This document shows positions 45,206 through 53,013 of a DNA stretch of 64,000 nucleotides, in pieces. This DNA is from Pseudonocardia thermophila. GTDB lineage: Bacteria > Actinomycetota > Actinomycetes > Mycobacteriales > Pseudonocardiaceae. The position numbers were made by a program, and so were the translations under genes. A model generated the notes under the pieces. It was not told where the DNA came from. It was given only the letters and a program-made list of their open reading frames with translations, and did not search any database. Each line of letters starts with the position of its first letter. Within the stretch, counting starts at the first letter, position 1. Location of the stretch: positions 1 through 64,000 of the forward strand of contig NZ_FRAP01000018.1 of the NCBI RefSeq assembly GCF_900142365.1, written 5' to 3'.

Positions 45206-46097
45206 GCACCATGTTCTTCACGAGCGCGTCGAAGGTGTTGTCGTTCTCGATCAGGCCCCAGGAGACCATCCAGTCGTAGGTCCGCCGGAACTGCTCCTCC
45301 GGGTACGGTGCTGGGTCGACGTAGCGCAGCCTGCCCAGCGGGATCTCCTCGGGCGCGACCGAGCCCAGCTCCGGCGGGATCTCCCCCGTGAGGTGGTGCA
45401 GGTAGGGCCGGGGATTCTCGTTGATCTTGCGGACCGCCTTGACGACAGCCCGGTTGATCCGCGCGTAGGTGTCTTCGTCGACCTCGGGGCTGGCGATCTC
45501 GGCGCCGATGTAGAACGCCTCAGCCAGCACCTTGTACCCCTGCTTCTCGGCGAGGGTGATCCACGGCTCCATCAGGGCAGCCGCCTCGACGGTGCCGTCG
45601 CGCAGCGCCTCGAACCGGGCCTGCGGCCCGCCGTAGTGCACGACCTTGATCTCCTCCCGGGGGAGGAAGCCCTCCAGGGTCTGCAGGGCGACGTAGTGCG
45701 AGCCGTGGTGGAAGTTGACCGCGACGGCCTTGCCCGCGAGGTCCTGCGGATGCGTGGCCGGGTGGTCACCGCGGACCAGGATCGCCTGGCTGTTCACGGC
45801 TGCGCGCTTGGAGACGATGCGCCCACCGACCCTGGTGTCCTGCGAGCGGCGGACCTGTCCCCACTCGCACGCCCGGTACAGCGCGGCCTCCCCGGCCTCG
45901 AAGTGCGACTTCGTGGAACCGAACGAGCTGAGCAGCTCGTGGTCCTCCAGCGGTGCGATTCCGGCGCCGGCGTACTCCTTCGTCACGAAGTCGACGTCGA
46001 CGCCCTCCTCGTCGAAGTACCCCTCGTCCTTCGCGACGAGCTGCGGGAGGGAGAAGACCAGGGAGAGCAACTCCATGGTCACCTTGGGTCGGGACAT
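45198..46097 (-). CDS. Cytosolic NMT1/SsuA-like (substrate-binding-protein fold) protein 1
   Basis: A 299-residue type II periplasmic-binding fold protein (DEGYFDEEGVDVDFV, then DLAGKAVAVNFHHGSHYVAL). It lacks a signal peptide and lipobox, so it should stay in the cytoplasm. It shares CEWG (C77), DTRxGGRI, GSHYxAL and LMEP with the protein at 48895-49764. Cytosolic proteins of this fold include enzymes such as DszB desulfinase, dihydroxyphthalate decarboxylase and THI5, so catalysis is plausible. It lies 27 bp after the ABC ATPase gene. True function is unknown. Confidence 0.78.
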   Translation of the reverse strand: MSRPKVTMELLSLVFSLPQLVAKDEGYFDEEGVDVDFVTKEYAGAGIAPLEDHELLSSFGSTKSHFEAGEAALYRACEWGQVRRSQDTRVGGRIVSKRAAVNSQAILVRGDHPATHPQDLAGKAVAVNFHHGSHYVALQTLEGFLPREEIKVVHYGGPQARFEALRDGTVEAAALMEPWITLAEKQGYKVLAEAFYIGAEIASPEVDEDTYARINRAVVKAVRKINENPRPYLHHLTGEIPPELGSVAPEEIPLGRLRYVDPAPYPEEQFRRTYDWMVSWGLIENDNTFDALVKNMVHV

Positions 46098-46124
46098 GTG
46101 TCTTTCCTTTCCGAACTGCACGGC

Positions 46125-46844
46125 TCAGAGAGCCGCGACGATGTGCGAATGCAGGTCGAACAGCTGCTTGTCCTCGGCGGATCGGGGACGGTCGGCGTCG
46201 ACGCGGTAGGACGCGGAGATCCGGGCGGGTCGGCCGGTGAGCACGATCACGCGGTCGGCGAGCAGCGCGGCCTCGAGGGGGTTGTGGGTGACGAGCAACC
46301 CGGTGCGGCGGCGCTGCATCCACAACTCCTGGAGCAGCAGGCGCAGCTTGCGCGCGGTGAGCTCGTCGAGCGCCGAGAACGGCTCGTCGAGCAGGACGAG
46401 GTCGGGCTCGACGGCGAACGCCCTGGCCACGGCCACCCGCTGCCGCTGCCCGCCGGACAGCACCGTCGGGTAGGAGCTCGCGTAGTCGGCGAGCCCGACC
46501 GCGGCGAGCGCGTCGTCGGCCGCCGCCGGATCAAGCCCCGCCGCCTCCAGCGCGAGCACCACGTTCTGCCGGACCGACAGCCAGTCCAGCAACCGCGGCT
46601 GCTGGAACACGACGCCCAGGCGCGGCTCGCCGACATCGACCTCTCCGGCGTCGGGCTGCACGAGCCCCGCGATGATGTGCAGCAGTGTGGTCTTCCCGGT
46701 GCCGGATGCGCCCACCACGGCTACCAGCTCGCCCGGCTCGACGGTGAGTGAGAAGTCCTCGAGGACCTGCTGGCGAGCACCGCTGCGAGCGTCGACGAAC
46801 GTCTTGCCGACGCCCGTGAGACGGATCCTGGTCGCCGCGGTCAC
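46125..46844 (-). CDS. ABC transporter ATP-binding protein (SsuB/TauB type)
   Basis: A 239-residue ABC ATPase with Walker A GASGTGKTT, Q-loop VFQQPRLLDWLSV, signature LSGGQRQRVA, Walker B LVLLDEPFSALD and the switch histidine in VTHNPLEA. The sequence type matches nitrate/sulfonate/taurine importers. GTG start overlaps the permease stop (GTGA). Confidence 0.92.
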   Translation of the reverse strand: MTAATRIRLTGVGKTFVDARSGARQQVLEDFSLTVEPGELVAVVGASGTGKTTLLHIIAGLVQPDAGEVDVGEPRLGVVFQQPRLLDWLSVRQNVVLALEAAGLDPAAADDALAAVGLADYASSYPTVLSGGQRQRVAVARAFAVEPDLVLLDEPFSALDELTARKLRLLLQELWMQRRRTGLLVTHNPLEAALLADRVIVLTGRPARISASYRVDADRPRSAEDKQLFDLHSHIVAAL

Positions 46845-47665
46845 ACCGTCACCGCCTTGCGCCAACGGCCGGCTCGACGCTCCAGAGCCTGGAGGACCCC
46901 GTACTCCAGGACCGCCATGACGATCGCGAACAGCAGCGTCCAGGCGAGCACCGCCGCCACGTTCTGCGCGGCGAACGCGTTGTTCAGCTGGTAGCCGACA
47001 CCGGAGGACATGCCGAAGACCTCGACGAGCACGATCACCTTCCAGCCCAGCGAGAGCCCGAGCCGCGCGCCCGCGAACAACGACGGAGCGAGGGCGGGCA
47101 GCCACAGCCGCCGCAGCCGGGTGACCCGGGAGAAGCGGTAGACGTGCGCCATCTCCAGCAGGTCGGGATCGACCGAGCGGGTGCCCTGGTAGATCGTCAG
47201 CATCAACGCCGGCGCGGAGGACAGCGCGACCGCGGCGACCGGGTTGATCAGATCGATGCCGAACCAGATCACGCAGAGCAGCGCCCAGACCAGCCCGGGG
47301 ATGGTCAACCCGAGCAGCACCGCGGGTTCGAAGAACCGGCGCGCGAACTCGCTGCGGCCCATCGCGATCCCGATCCCGACCGCGACCACGAAGGCGAGCG
47401 CGAACCCGAGCCCCACCCGCAGCACGGTGACGCCGAGCTGCTCGACGAACGATCCGTCCACCACGATCTCGACAAGCTCGGCCGCGATGGCGGGCACGCC
47501 GGGCACCAGCACGCTGTCCACCAGCACGGACATGATCTGCCACCCCGCGCACAGCAGACCGAGGAAGGCCGCCGCGGGCAGGCCGCGCAGCCGCCGCGGC
47601 GACCGGGGAGAGGTAGGGGTCGAGGCCGGTGGGGCCTGGGCCACGTGGACGTCGGTAGCGGTCAC
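46841..47665 (-). CDS. ABC transporter permease (SsuC/TauC type)
   Basis: A 274-residue permease with about six membrane helices and the EAA-like loop (EMAHVYRFSRVTRLRRLWLPALAPSLFAGARLGL) near residue 190. It forms the channel with the adjacent ATPase. The GTG start overlaps the lipoprotein stop (GTGA). Confidence 0.9.
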   Translation of the reverse strand: MTATDVHVAQAPPASTPTSPRSPRRLRGLPAAAFLGLLCAGWQIMSVLVDSVLVPGVPAIAAELVEIVVDGSFVEQLGVTVLRVGLGFALAFVVAVGIGIAMGRSEFARRFFEPAVLLGLTIPGLVWALLCVIWFGIDLINPVAAVALSSAPALMLTIYQGTRSVDPDLLEMAHVYRFSRVTRLRRLWLPALAPSLFAGARLGLSLGWKVIVLVEVFGMSSGVGYQLNNAFAAQNVAAVLAWTLLFAIVMAVLEYGVLQALERRAGRWRKAVTV

Positions 47666-48693
47666 GACGCCGCACCCAGATCGACCCACAGCGGCTGTGC
47701 GGGCACGGCCTTGACGAGGCCGACCTGCTCGGCGACCTGGACCTGCCGGCGCAGGTTCGCGAAGACCTGCTCGCCCCACTCCGTCGGGTAGATGTCGCGC
47801 ATGCGCGTCGGGAGCAGCTCGATCGCCGCCTTCTCGTCGGCCGGCACGCCGTACGCCTCGTGGAGCTCCGCGAGCACGGCCGGGCGATCGTGGATGATCC
47901 GGTGCGCCTCGAGGCGGAGCGCGGCGAGCGCTGCGGCGGTCTCCCGGTTGGCATCGACCCACTTCCGGGAAGCTCCCTGACCGTTGAGGAACAGCGTGTT
48001 CGGATCCTCGCCGGTGCCCTCGGCCCACAGCTCACCCACGGTCGCGACCTGCCGTGCCCCCTTGGCGACGAGGCGGGTGGCGTTGGGCTCGATGGTGACG
48101 ATCGCGTCCACGTCGCCCCGATCGAACAAGGCCAGACCCGCCAGCACCGCGCCCGGGAAGAGCTGGTACTCGGTGGTGAAGTCGCTGCCGTTCACGGCGA
48201 GGGCGAGCTGGGTCGAGCGGAACGCGTCACTGTTGTTCGGCGGGGTCGCGATCTTCTTCCCGCGCAGGTCGTCGACCGTGCGGTAGGGGCTGTTCTCCGG
48301 TACGAGCCAACGCACGTGGTTGTTGAGGCTGGTGGAGAACAGGACGAGCTCGGCCCCGGCTTCCGCGGCGACGGTCGCGCCGAGCGGACCCATGCTGGCC
48401 ACGTCGAGCGCGCCGGAGAGCAGCTTGTTCTGCACGTCACCGGGTCCCGTCCCGGCGACGTAGGTGAGGTCGAGGTCACCGACCAGACCGTGGCGCTCAG
48501 TGACCGGCCGGATCACCGCACCTGCGGTGCCGGCCTGGGAGTCCTCCACACGGGCCGCGAGCGATGGACCGGCCGTGTCGGGGCCGGAGCCACCGCACGC
48601 CGTGATCAGGGATGAACCGGCCAGGCCGGCGGCGCCGAGGAGGCCGACCCGCAGGACGGCACGGCGGTCGAGCAGCAGAGGACGAGCGGACAT
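47662..48693 (-). CDS. ABC transporter substrate-binding lipoprotein (SsuA/NMT1 type)
   Basis: A 343-residue exported binding protein. The N-terminus has a twin arginine (LDRRAVLRVG), a hydrophobic stretch and a lipobox SLITAC, so it is likely a Tat-exported lipoprotein. The mature part is an NMT1/SsuA fold (GDVQNKLLSGALDVASMGPLGATV). ATG 48693 follows an AGGAG site. It is the only exported binding protein of the operon, in contrast to the two signal-less paralogue-like proteins. The likely substrates are organosulfur compounds, judged from family and leader peptide. Confidence 0.88.
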   Translation of the reverse strand: MSARPLLLDRRAVLRVGLLGAAGLAGSSLITACGGSGPDTAGPSLAARVEDSQAGTAGAVIRPVTERHGLVGDLDLTYVAGTGPGDVQNKLLSGALDVASMGPLGATVAAEAGAELVLFSTSLNNHVRWLVPENSPYRTVDDLRGKKIATPPNNSDAFRSTQLALAVNGSDFTTEYQLFPGAVLAGLALFDRGDVDAIVTIEPNATRLVAKGARQVATVGELWAEGTGEDPNTLFLNGQGASRKWVDANRETAAALAALRLEAHRIIHDRPAVLAELHEAYGVPADEKAAIELLPTRMRDIYPTEWGEQVFANLRRQVQVAEQVGLVKAVPAQPLWVDLGAAS

Positions 48694-48829
48694 CTGGGTC
48701 ACTCCTGGGACTTCAGGGCAGCAAGGCTTCACGCCAGCACGACGTGAGGGCAGCAGGACGGACCGGCGTGGCCGCGACCGACCAGCCGGGCGGTGGAGGT
48801 CCGACGAGAAGAGGGCTGAGGAGAGAGGG

Positions 48830-48898
48830 CTAGCGCCCCGGACACATGCCGCCGTTGATCCGGCAGTGGTCCACGTGGCGACGACGCGTCAGGTTCAC
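48830..48898 (-). CDS. Cysteine-type sulfur leader peptide
   Basis: A 22-codon reading frame with a GTG start that overlaps the stop of the upstream gene (GTGA) and a TAG stop. It encodes a basic RRRHVD block followed by CRINGGMCPGR, the pattern of short actinobacterial leader peptides (RRRHVDLCR..C) that precede sulfur-related genes, where ribosome stalling at cysteine codons controls downstream expression. It sits 137 bp before the binding lipoprotein start. Unusually it is inside the operon rather than at its beginning. Confidence 0.72.
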   Translation of the reverse strand: MNLTRRRHVDHCRINGGMCPGR

Positions 48899-49764
48899 CG
48901 CAGCGCTCGCAGGGTCTCGTAACCGGAGCGGCCGTCGGTGAGCCGCCACGAGCGCATCCAGGCGTAGGTCTCGGTGAAGCGGCGCTCGGTGAACGGCGCG
49001 ATGTGGGTGTAGCGGTAGTAGTCCGACCGCAGATCGGCGGGATCGAGTTGCCCACCGGCCTCCGCGGCGATCGTCGCCGCCCACCGGCTGCGGTCTGCGT
49101 TGATCAGGTCCACGGCCGCGTCGACGGCCCTGCGGTAGGCCTCCTGCTGCTCCCCGGTCAGATGCGGAGCCACGACCTGGGATCCGCGGTAGGCGTAGGT
49201 ACCGAGCACGTGCGCACCGTGGTTGAGGGCGACGCTCAGGTACGGCTCCATCAGCATCGTGGCTCGCGACTCACCGGCCAGCAGGAGGGCGAGCCGCGTC
49301 GCAGGCGGCCCCGTGTGCTCGAGCCTGATCCGCTCCCTCGGCACCGTGCCCTCGAGCAGGTGCAGCGCGGTGTAGTGCGACCCGGTGTACTCGTTGATCG
49401 ACACCGGGACGTCCGCGAGGTCGTGCGGCTCGTTGAGGTCGTCGTCGAAGCTGATCAGCGCCTGCGTGACGACGGCGGCCCTCAGGTGACCGATCCGGCC
49501 ACCGCGTGTGTCGCGCTCGAGTCGGTCGATCCCGCCCCACTCGCACACGTTGTAGATGTCGGCCCGGGCCGTGGCGAACAGCAGCTCCTTGTGCCGCGCC
49601 GCCGGATTGCGCTGCGCGTCCGCCGAGCGATCTCCCTCGTCGGCGAACCGGACCCGCAGCCCGGCCGCCTCGAACAGCCCTTCCTGAACTGCCACGATCT
49701 CAGGGAGGTCGAAGACGACGTGGTTCGGGGAGACGACGATCTCGTCGGCACGGTCCGTGCTCAT
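48895..49764 (-). CDS. Cytosolic NMT1/SsuA-like (substrate-binding-protein fold) protein 2
   Basis: A 289-residue relative of the protein at 45198-46097. It has no signal peptide. Shared motifs are CEWG (C74), DTRGGRI, GSHYTALHLLEG, PRERI and LMEP. It is the first gene of the operon, 30 bases after a predicted start point. The pair probably act together or on related substrates inside the cell, perhaps as enzymes; no member of this subgroup is known to me with a proven function. Confidence 0.76.
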   Translation of the reverse strand: MSTDRADEIVVSPNHVVFDLPEIVAVQEGLFEAAGLRVRFADEGDRSADAQRNPAARHKELLFATARADIYNVCEWGGIDRLERDTRGGRIGHLRAAVVTQALISFDDDLNEPHDLADVPVSINEYTGSHYTALHLLEGTVPRERIRLEHTGPPATRLALLLAGESRATMLMEPYLSVALNHGAHVLGTYAYRGSQVVAPHLTGEQQEAYRRAVDAAVDLINADRSRWAATIAAEAGGQLDPADLRSDYYRYTHIAPFTERRFTETYAWMRSWRLTDGRSGYETLRALR

Positions 49765-49800
49765 CGACGATGTCGCCCCCTGTCTCGATCCGGCTCTCCG

Positions 49801-49870
49801 AGGTTAGGCACCCACGAACCAGTGGGTCAACAGTCCGTTTGCATGATGCGAGATACATTTGCGCATCATG
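49801..49870 (-). promoter_or_regulatory. Promoter and operator of the sulfur-type ABC operon
   Basis: On the minus strand TTGACC (49825-49830) and TAACCT (49801-49806) are 18 bp apart and point to the operon. Just upstream, CATGATGCG (49842-49850) and CGCATCATG (49862-49870) form a perfect 9-bp inverted repeat. Its centre is about 60 bp before the predicted start, a position expected for an activator. The nearby IclR gene is the natural candidate binder. Confidence 0.65.
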
Positions 49871-49924
49871 AAATGTCCGTTCACCCTCCGCCACGGAGGT
49901 GGGAGCGGCAATGGAAATGTCCGG

Positions 49925-50725
49925 TCAGAAGTCGCCGAAGGCCACCGAGATCGGCAGGCCCTCCAACGCGCTCGCCGCACCGCGCACCACCGAGCCCAGC
50001 TCGTCGAACCGATCCTCGGGAATCCGGCTGGTGGGCCCCTGGATCTCCACTGCCATCCGCACGTGCTCACTCGCCCCGATCACGGGGGCCGCGATGGCGC
50101 GCAGCCCCGGGTCGTGGGAGTCGTCGAGCACGGCGTAACCGCGGAACTGGGTGGCCAGCAGATCGATCTCGGTCGCCCACGATTCAGGACCGTCCCCTCC
50201 CGACCGGGTCAGCACCTCGGCCGCCTGCCCGACCGGATCTGTGCCGAAGGCCACGATCGCGCAGCCGAGCGCCGACTCCAGCAGCGGCACCCGCGCGCCG
50301 GGCCGGCCGGTGTAGCGCAGCGGGCGGGTCGAGGGCACCGACAACAGGATCAGCACCTCGTCACCTCGGCGCATACCGATGCTCGCCGTCTCACCCGTGC
50401 GGTCGGCGAGCTCCTTGAGCACGTCGGCGGCCTCGGGCACACCCGAGGATCCCAGCGCCTTGCGGGCCAGCCGCAGCAGGAGCGAACCGGGCAGGAACCG
50501 TTCGCTGCCCTGCTCACGGCACAGCAGGTTGCCCGAGACCAGCGTGTGCGCCAGCCGGTGGACCGTGCTCACCGTCAGCCCCGTGGCCTTGGCGATCTCG
50601 GTCGTGGTGAGTCCGTGCGGGCTGTCCACGACCACGCCGAGCACCGCGGCGGCACGGGCCACCGACTGGATCTCCGTGCCGCGCGACGCAGCCGCACCGG
50701 ACCCCGGCCCGCGGGGGGCCGTCAC
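49925..50725 (-). CDS. IclR-family transcriptional regulator
   Basis: A 266-residue IclR protein with an N-terminal winged helix (GLTTTEIAKATGLTVSTVHRLAHTL, about 38-62) and a C-terminal effector domain (ESALGCAIVAFG and VRMAVEIQGP). GTG start at 50725. It is encoded in the same orientation upstream of the ABC operon, 160 bp away, and probably governs it through the inverted repeat at 49842-49870. Confidence 0.88.
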   Translation of the reverse strand: MTAPRGPGSGAAASRGTEIQSVARAAAVLGVVVDSPHGLTTTEIAKATGLTVSTVHRLAHTLVSGNLLCREQGSERFLPGSLLLRLARKALGSSGVPEAADVLKELADRTGETASIGMRRGDEVLILLSVPSTRPLRYTGRPGARVPLLESALGCAIVAFGTDPVGQAAEVLTRSGGDGPESWATEIDLLATQFRGYAVLDDSHDPGLRAIAAPVIGASEHVRMAVEIQGPTSRIPEDRFDELGSVVRGAASALEGLPISVAFGDF

Positions 50726-50878
50726 CGGGACTCCGTACGTGGGAGCAGTCTCGCGTGCGCCATCCGGTCACGGTAACCGCAGCCCGCCCGCGACCACGCC
50801 ACCCGCGCACGCAGGTTCTGCCGGATCCTCGGCCCGTCGGGCTGCAGGTGGACGCCGGCTCATCGGAGAGGCCTCGAG

Positions 50879-51424
50879 GTGCGGCTCGGCGAACTCCCCA
50901 CCGGGTACCACCACCAGGTGACGCAGCAGGTCAACGGCGCCGGCGGAACCGCCGAGGACCCCGGCCGGAACGAGACGCCCACCGAGAAGCTCGACCGCAA
51001 CTGGCAGGACCTCCTGCAGGAGCTGCGGGTCGCCCAGACCGGCGTCCAGCTCCTGACCGGGTTGCTGCTCACCGTGCCGTTCCAAGCCCGATTCGGTGAC
51101 CTGGCGCAGCACCAGATCGTCGTCTACCTCGTGGCGGTCTCGCTGTCGGTGCTGGCGACCGGCCTGCTGATCAGCCCCGTCGTGCTGCACCGGGTGCTGT
51201 TCCGTCAGCACGCTCGACCCCAGCTCGTGGCCGGCGCCCAGTACCTGGCGCTCGCCGGGTTCGCCGCGCTCGGGCTGGCCGTCGTCGGCGTCTGCGAGCT
51301 GATCTTCGACGTCGTCCTGGGCGTCGGCGCGGGGATCACGGCCGCGATCGTCGTCCTCGTCGTGATCGGCTCGCTGTGGGTCGTCGGGCCGCTGGCGGTG
51401 CGCGCCCGGGTTGACGGCAGGTGA
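50879..51424 (+). CDS. DUF6328-like four-helix membrane protein
   Basis: A 181-residue protein with a soluble N-terminus (ETPTEKLDRNWQDLLQELRVAQTGVQLL) leading into four hydrophobic helices (about 60-80, 85-110, 120-145, 150-175). This matches the DUF6328 family of actinobacteria. GTG 50879 follows a GGAGAGG site; a start 40 bases later is possible. Function unknown. Confidence 0.78.
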   Translation: MRLGELPTGYHHQVTQQVNGAGGTAEDPGRNETPTEKLDRNWQDLLQELRVAQTGVQLLTGLLLTVPFQARFGDLAQHQIVVYLVAVSLSVLATGLLISPVVLHRVLFRQHARPQLVAGAQYLALAGFAALGLAVVGVCELIFDVVLGVGAGITAAIVVLVVIGSLWVVGPLAVRARVDGR

Positions 51425-51455
51425 GGCGGCCGAGCCTGCGGGGTACGCCCCGGCC

Positions 51456-51932
51456 ATGACGGATCCCGAACCGCGCGCGGCGCGGCTGGCCGCCGAGGTC
51501 GCCGAGTGGGCCGGCGGGAGCGGCGTGACGGTGGCCGCCGCCGAGTCGCTCACGGGTGGCCAGGTCTGCGCGGCGCTCGCCGCCGCGGAGGGCGCGAGCG
51601 CCTGGTACCGCGGCGGGATCGTCGCCTACGCCAGCGCGGTCAAGCACGAGCTGCTCGGTGTCGAGGACGGGCCGGTGGTGTCCGCTCCCGCCGCCGAGCA
51701 GATGGCCACCGGTACGCTCCGCCTGCTGGGCGCCGACGTGGCCGTGGCGATGACCGGGGCCGGCGGCCCCGATCCGCAGGACGGGCAGCCGCCGGGCACC
51801 GTCTTCCTCGCCGTCGCCGGCCGGGGCCCGCTGACCGTCGCTCACCGCAGGTTCGACGGTCCTCCCGGCCAGGTCTGCGAGCGCACCGTGCACCTGGCCC
51901 TGGAGCTGCTCGTGGAGCGCCTGCGTGGCTGA
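51456..51932 (+). CDS. CinA C-terminal domain protein (nicotinamide-nucleotide amidase type)
   Basis: A 158-residue stand-alone CinA/PncC domain. The motif AAAESLTGGQVCAALAA with the catalytic serine, the GGIVAYASAVKHELLGV stretch and AMTGAGGPDPQDGQPPGTV are clear. PncC deamidates NMN in the pyridine nucleotide cycle. The N-terminal molybdopterin-like domain of full CinA is absent. It overlaps the next gene by 8 bp. Confidence 0.88.
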   Translation: MTDPEPRAARLAAEVAEWAGGSGVTVAAAESLTGGQVCAALAAAEGASAWYRGGIVAYASAVKHELLGVEDGPVVSAPAAEQMATGTLRLLGADVAVAMTGAGGPDPQDGQPPGTVFLAVAGRGPLTVAHRRFDGPPGQVCERTVHLALELLVERLRG

Positions 51933-53013
51933 CGCCCGACCGGCCCGGTCGATGGGGGTCGAGGAGGAGTTCTTGCTGGTCGACCCGGAGACGGGCACGG
52001 CGTCGGCGGCGAGCGGGGCGGTGCTGCTGATCGCCGAGGCCGAGCACGACGGCGACCTGACCGCGGAGCTGCAGCTCGAGCAGATCGAGACCGGCACCCG
52101 CCCCCAGGTCACCCCGGAGGCGCTGGCCGCCGAGCTGCACCGCACCCGCGAGCAGGCCCGCGCCGCGGCGAGCGCGGTGGGCGCCGCACTGGCGCCGCTG
52201 GCGACCTCACCGCTGCCCGCGCACCCCACGGTGTCGCCGTCGCCGCGCTACCACCGCATGGTCGAGCAGTTCGGCCTGACCGGGGTGGAGCAGCTGACCT
52301 GCGGCTGCCACGTCCACGTCGCCGTCGGGTCGGGCGAGGAGGGCGTCGCCGTCCTCGACCGGATCCGCGCCTGGCTGCCCCCGCTGCTCGCGCTCTCGTC
52401 GAACTCGCCGTTCTGGAACGGCCACGACACCCGCTACGCGAGCTACCGCAACCAGGTGTGGGGCCGCTGGCCCTCGGCCGGACCGACGGGGGTGTTCGGC
52501 TCGGCCGCCGCATATCGGGCGATGGAGCAGGCGATGCTCGCCACCGAGACCGTGCTGGACCCCGCGATGATCTACTTCGACGCCCGGCTGTCGCGCCGGC
52601 ATCCGACCGTCGAGATCCGGGTCGCCGACGTGTGCCGCGAGATCGACGACGCCGTGCTGATCGCTGCGCTGTGCCGGGGCCTGGTGACGACGGCGGCGCA
52701 GGAGTGGGCCGCCGGTCGCGCACCCGACCCGGTGCCGGCACCGGTGCTGCGGCTGGCGACGTGGCGGGCGGCCCGGTCCGGGCTGAGCGGCGCCCTGCTC
52801 GATCCGCGCACCGGCCGGCCAGCGCCCGCCCGGGACGTGCTGACGGCCCTGATCGGCCACGTACGGGACGCGCTCGCCGACACCGGTGATCTCGGCACCG
52901 TCACGGCGCTGCTCGACGCCCTGCTGCGCCGCGGCACCGGAGCGGCCCGCCAGCGCGCGGTCTCCCGCCGGGCCGGGGACCTGCGGGCCGTCGTCCTCGA
53001 TGCGATCGGCTAA
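51925..53013 (+). CDS. Carboxylate-amine ligase, GCS2/YbdK family
   Basis: A 362-residue GCS2-type ATP-dependent carboxylate-amine ligase. It opens with MGVEEEFLLVDPETG, and has LTCGCHVHVAVGS and ALSSNSPFWNGHDTRYASYRNQVWGRWP, both characteristic. Members make gamma-glutamyl-cysteine weakly or act on related amino acids; the true substrate is uncertain. GTG start at 51925. Its stop overlaps that of the convergent FAD gene by 4 bp. Confidence 0.88.
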   Translation: MADARPARSMGVEEEFLLVDPETGTASAASGAVLLIAEAEHDGDLTAELQLEQIETGTRPQVTPEALAAELHRTREQARAAASAVGAALAPLATSPLPAHPTVSPSPRYHRMVEQFGLTGVEQLTCGCHVHVAVGSGEEGVAVLDRIRAWLPPLLALSSNSPFWNGHDTRYASYRNQVWGRWPSAGPTGVFGSAAAYRAMEQAMLATETVLDPAMIYFDARLSRRHPTVEIRVADVCREIDDAVLIAALCRGLVTTAAQEWAAGRAPDPVPAPVLRLATWRAARSGLSGALLDPRTGRPAPARDVLTALIGHVRDALADTGDLGTVTALLDALLRRGTGAARQRAVSRRAGDLRAVVLDAIG

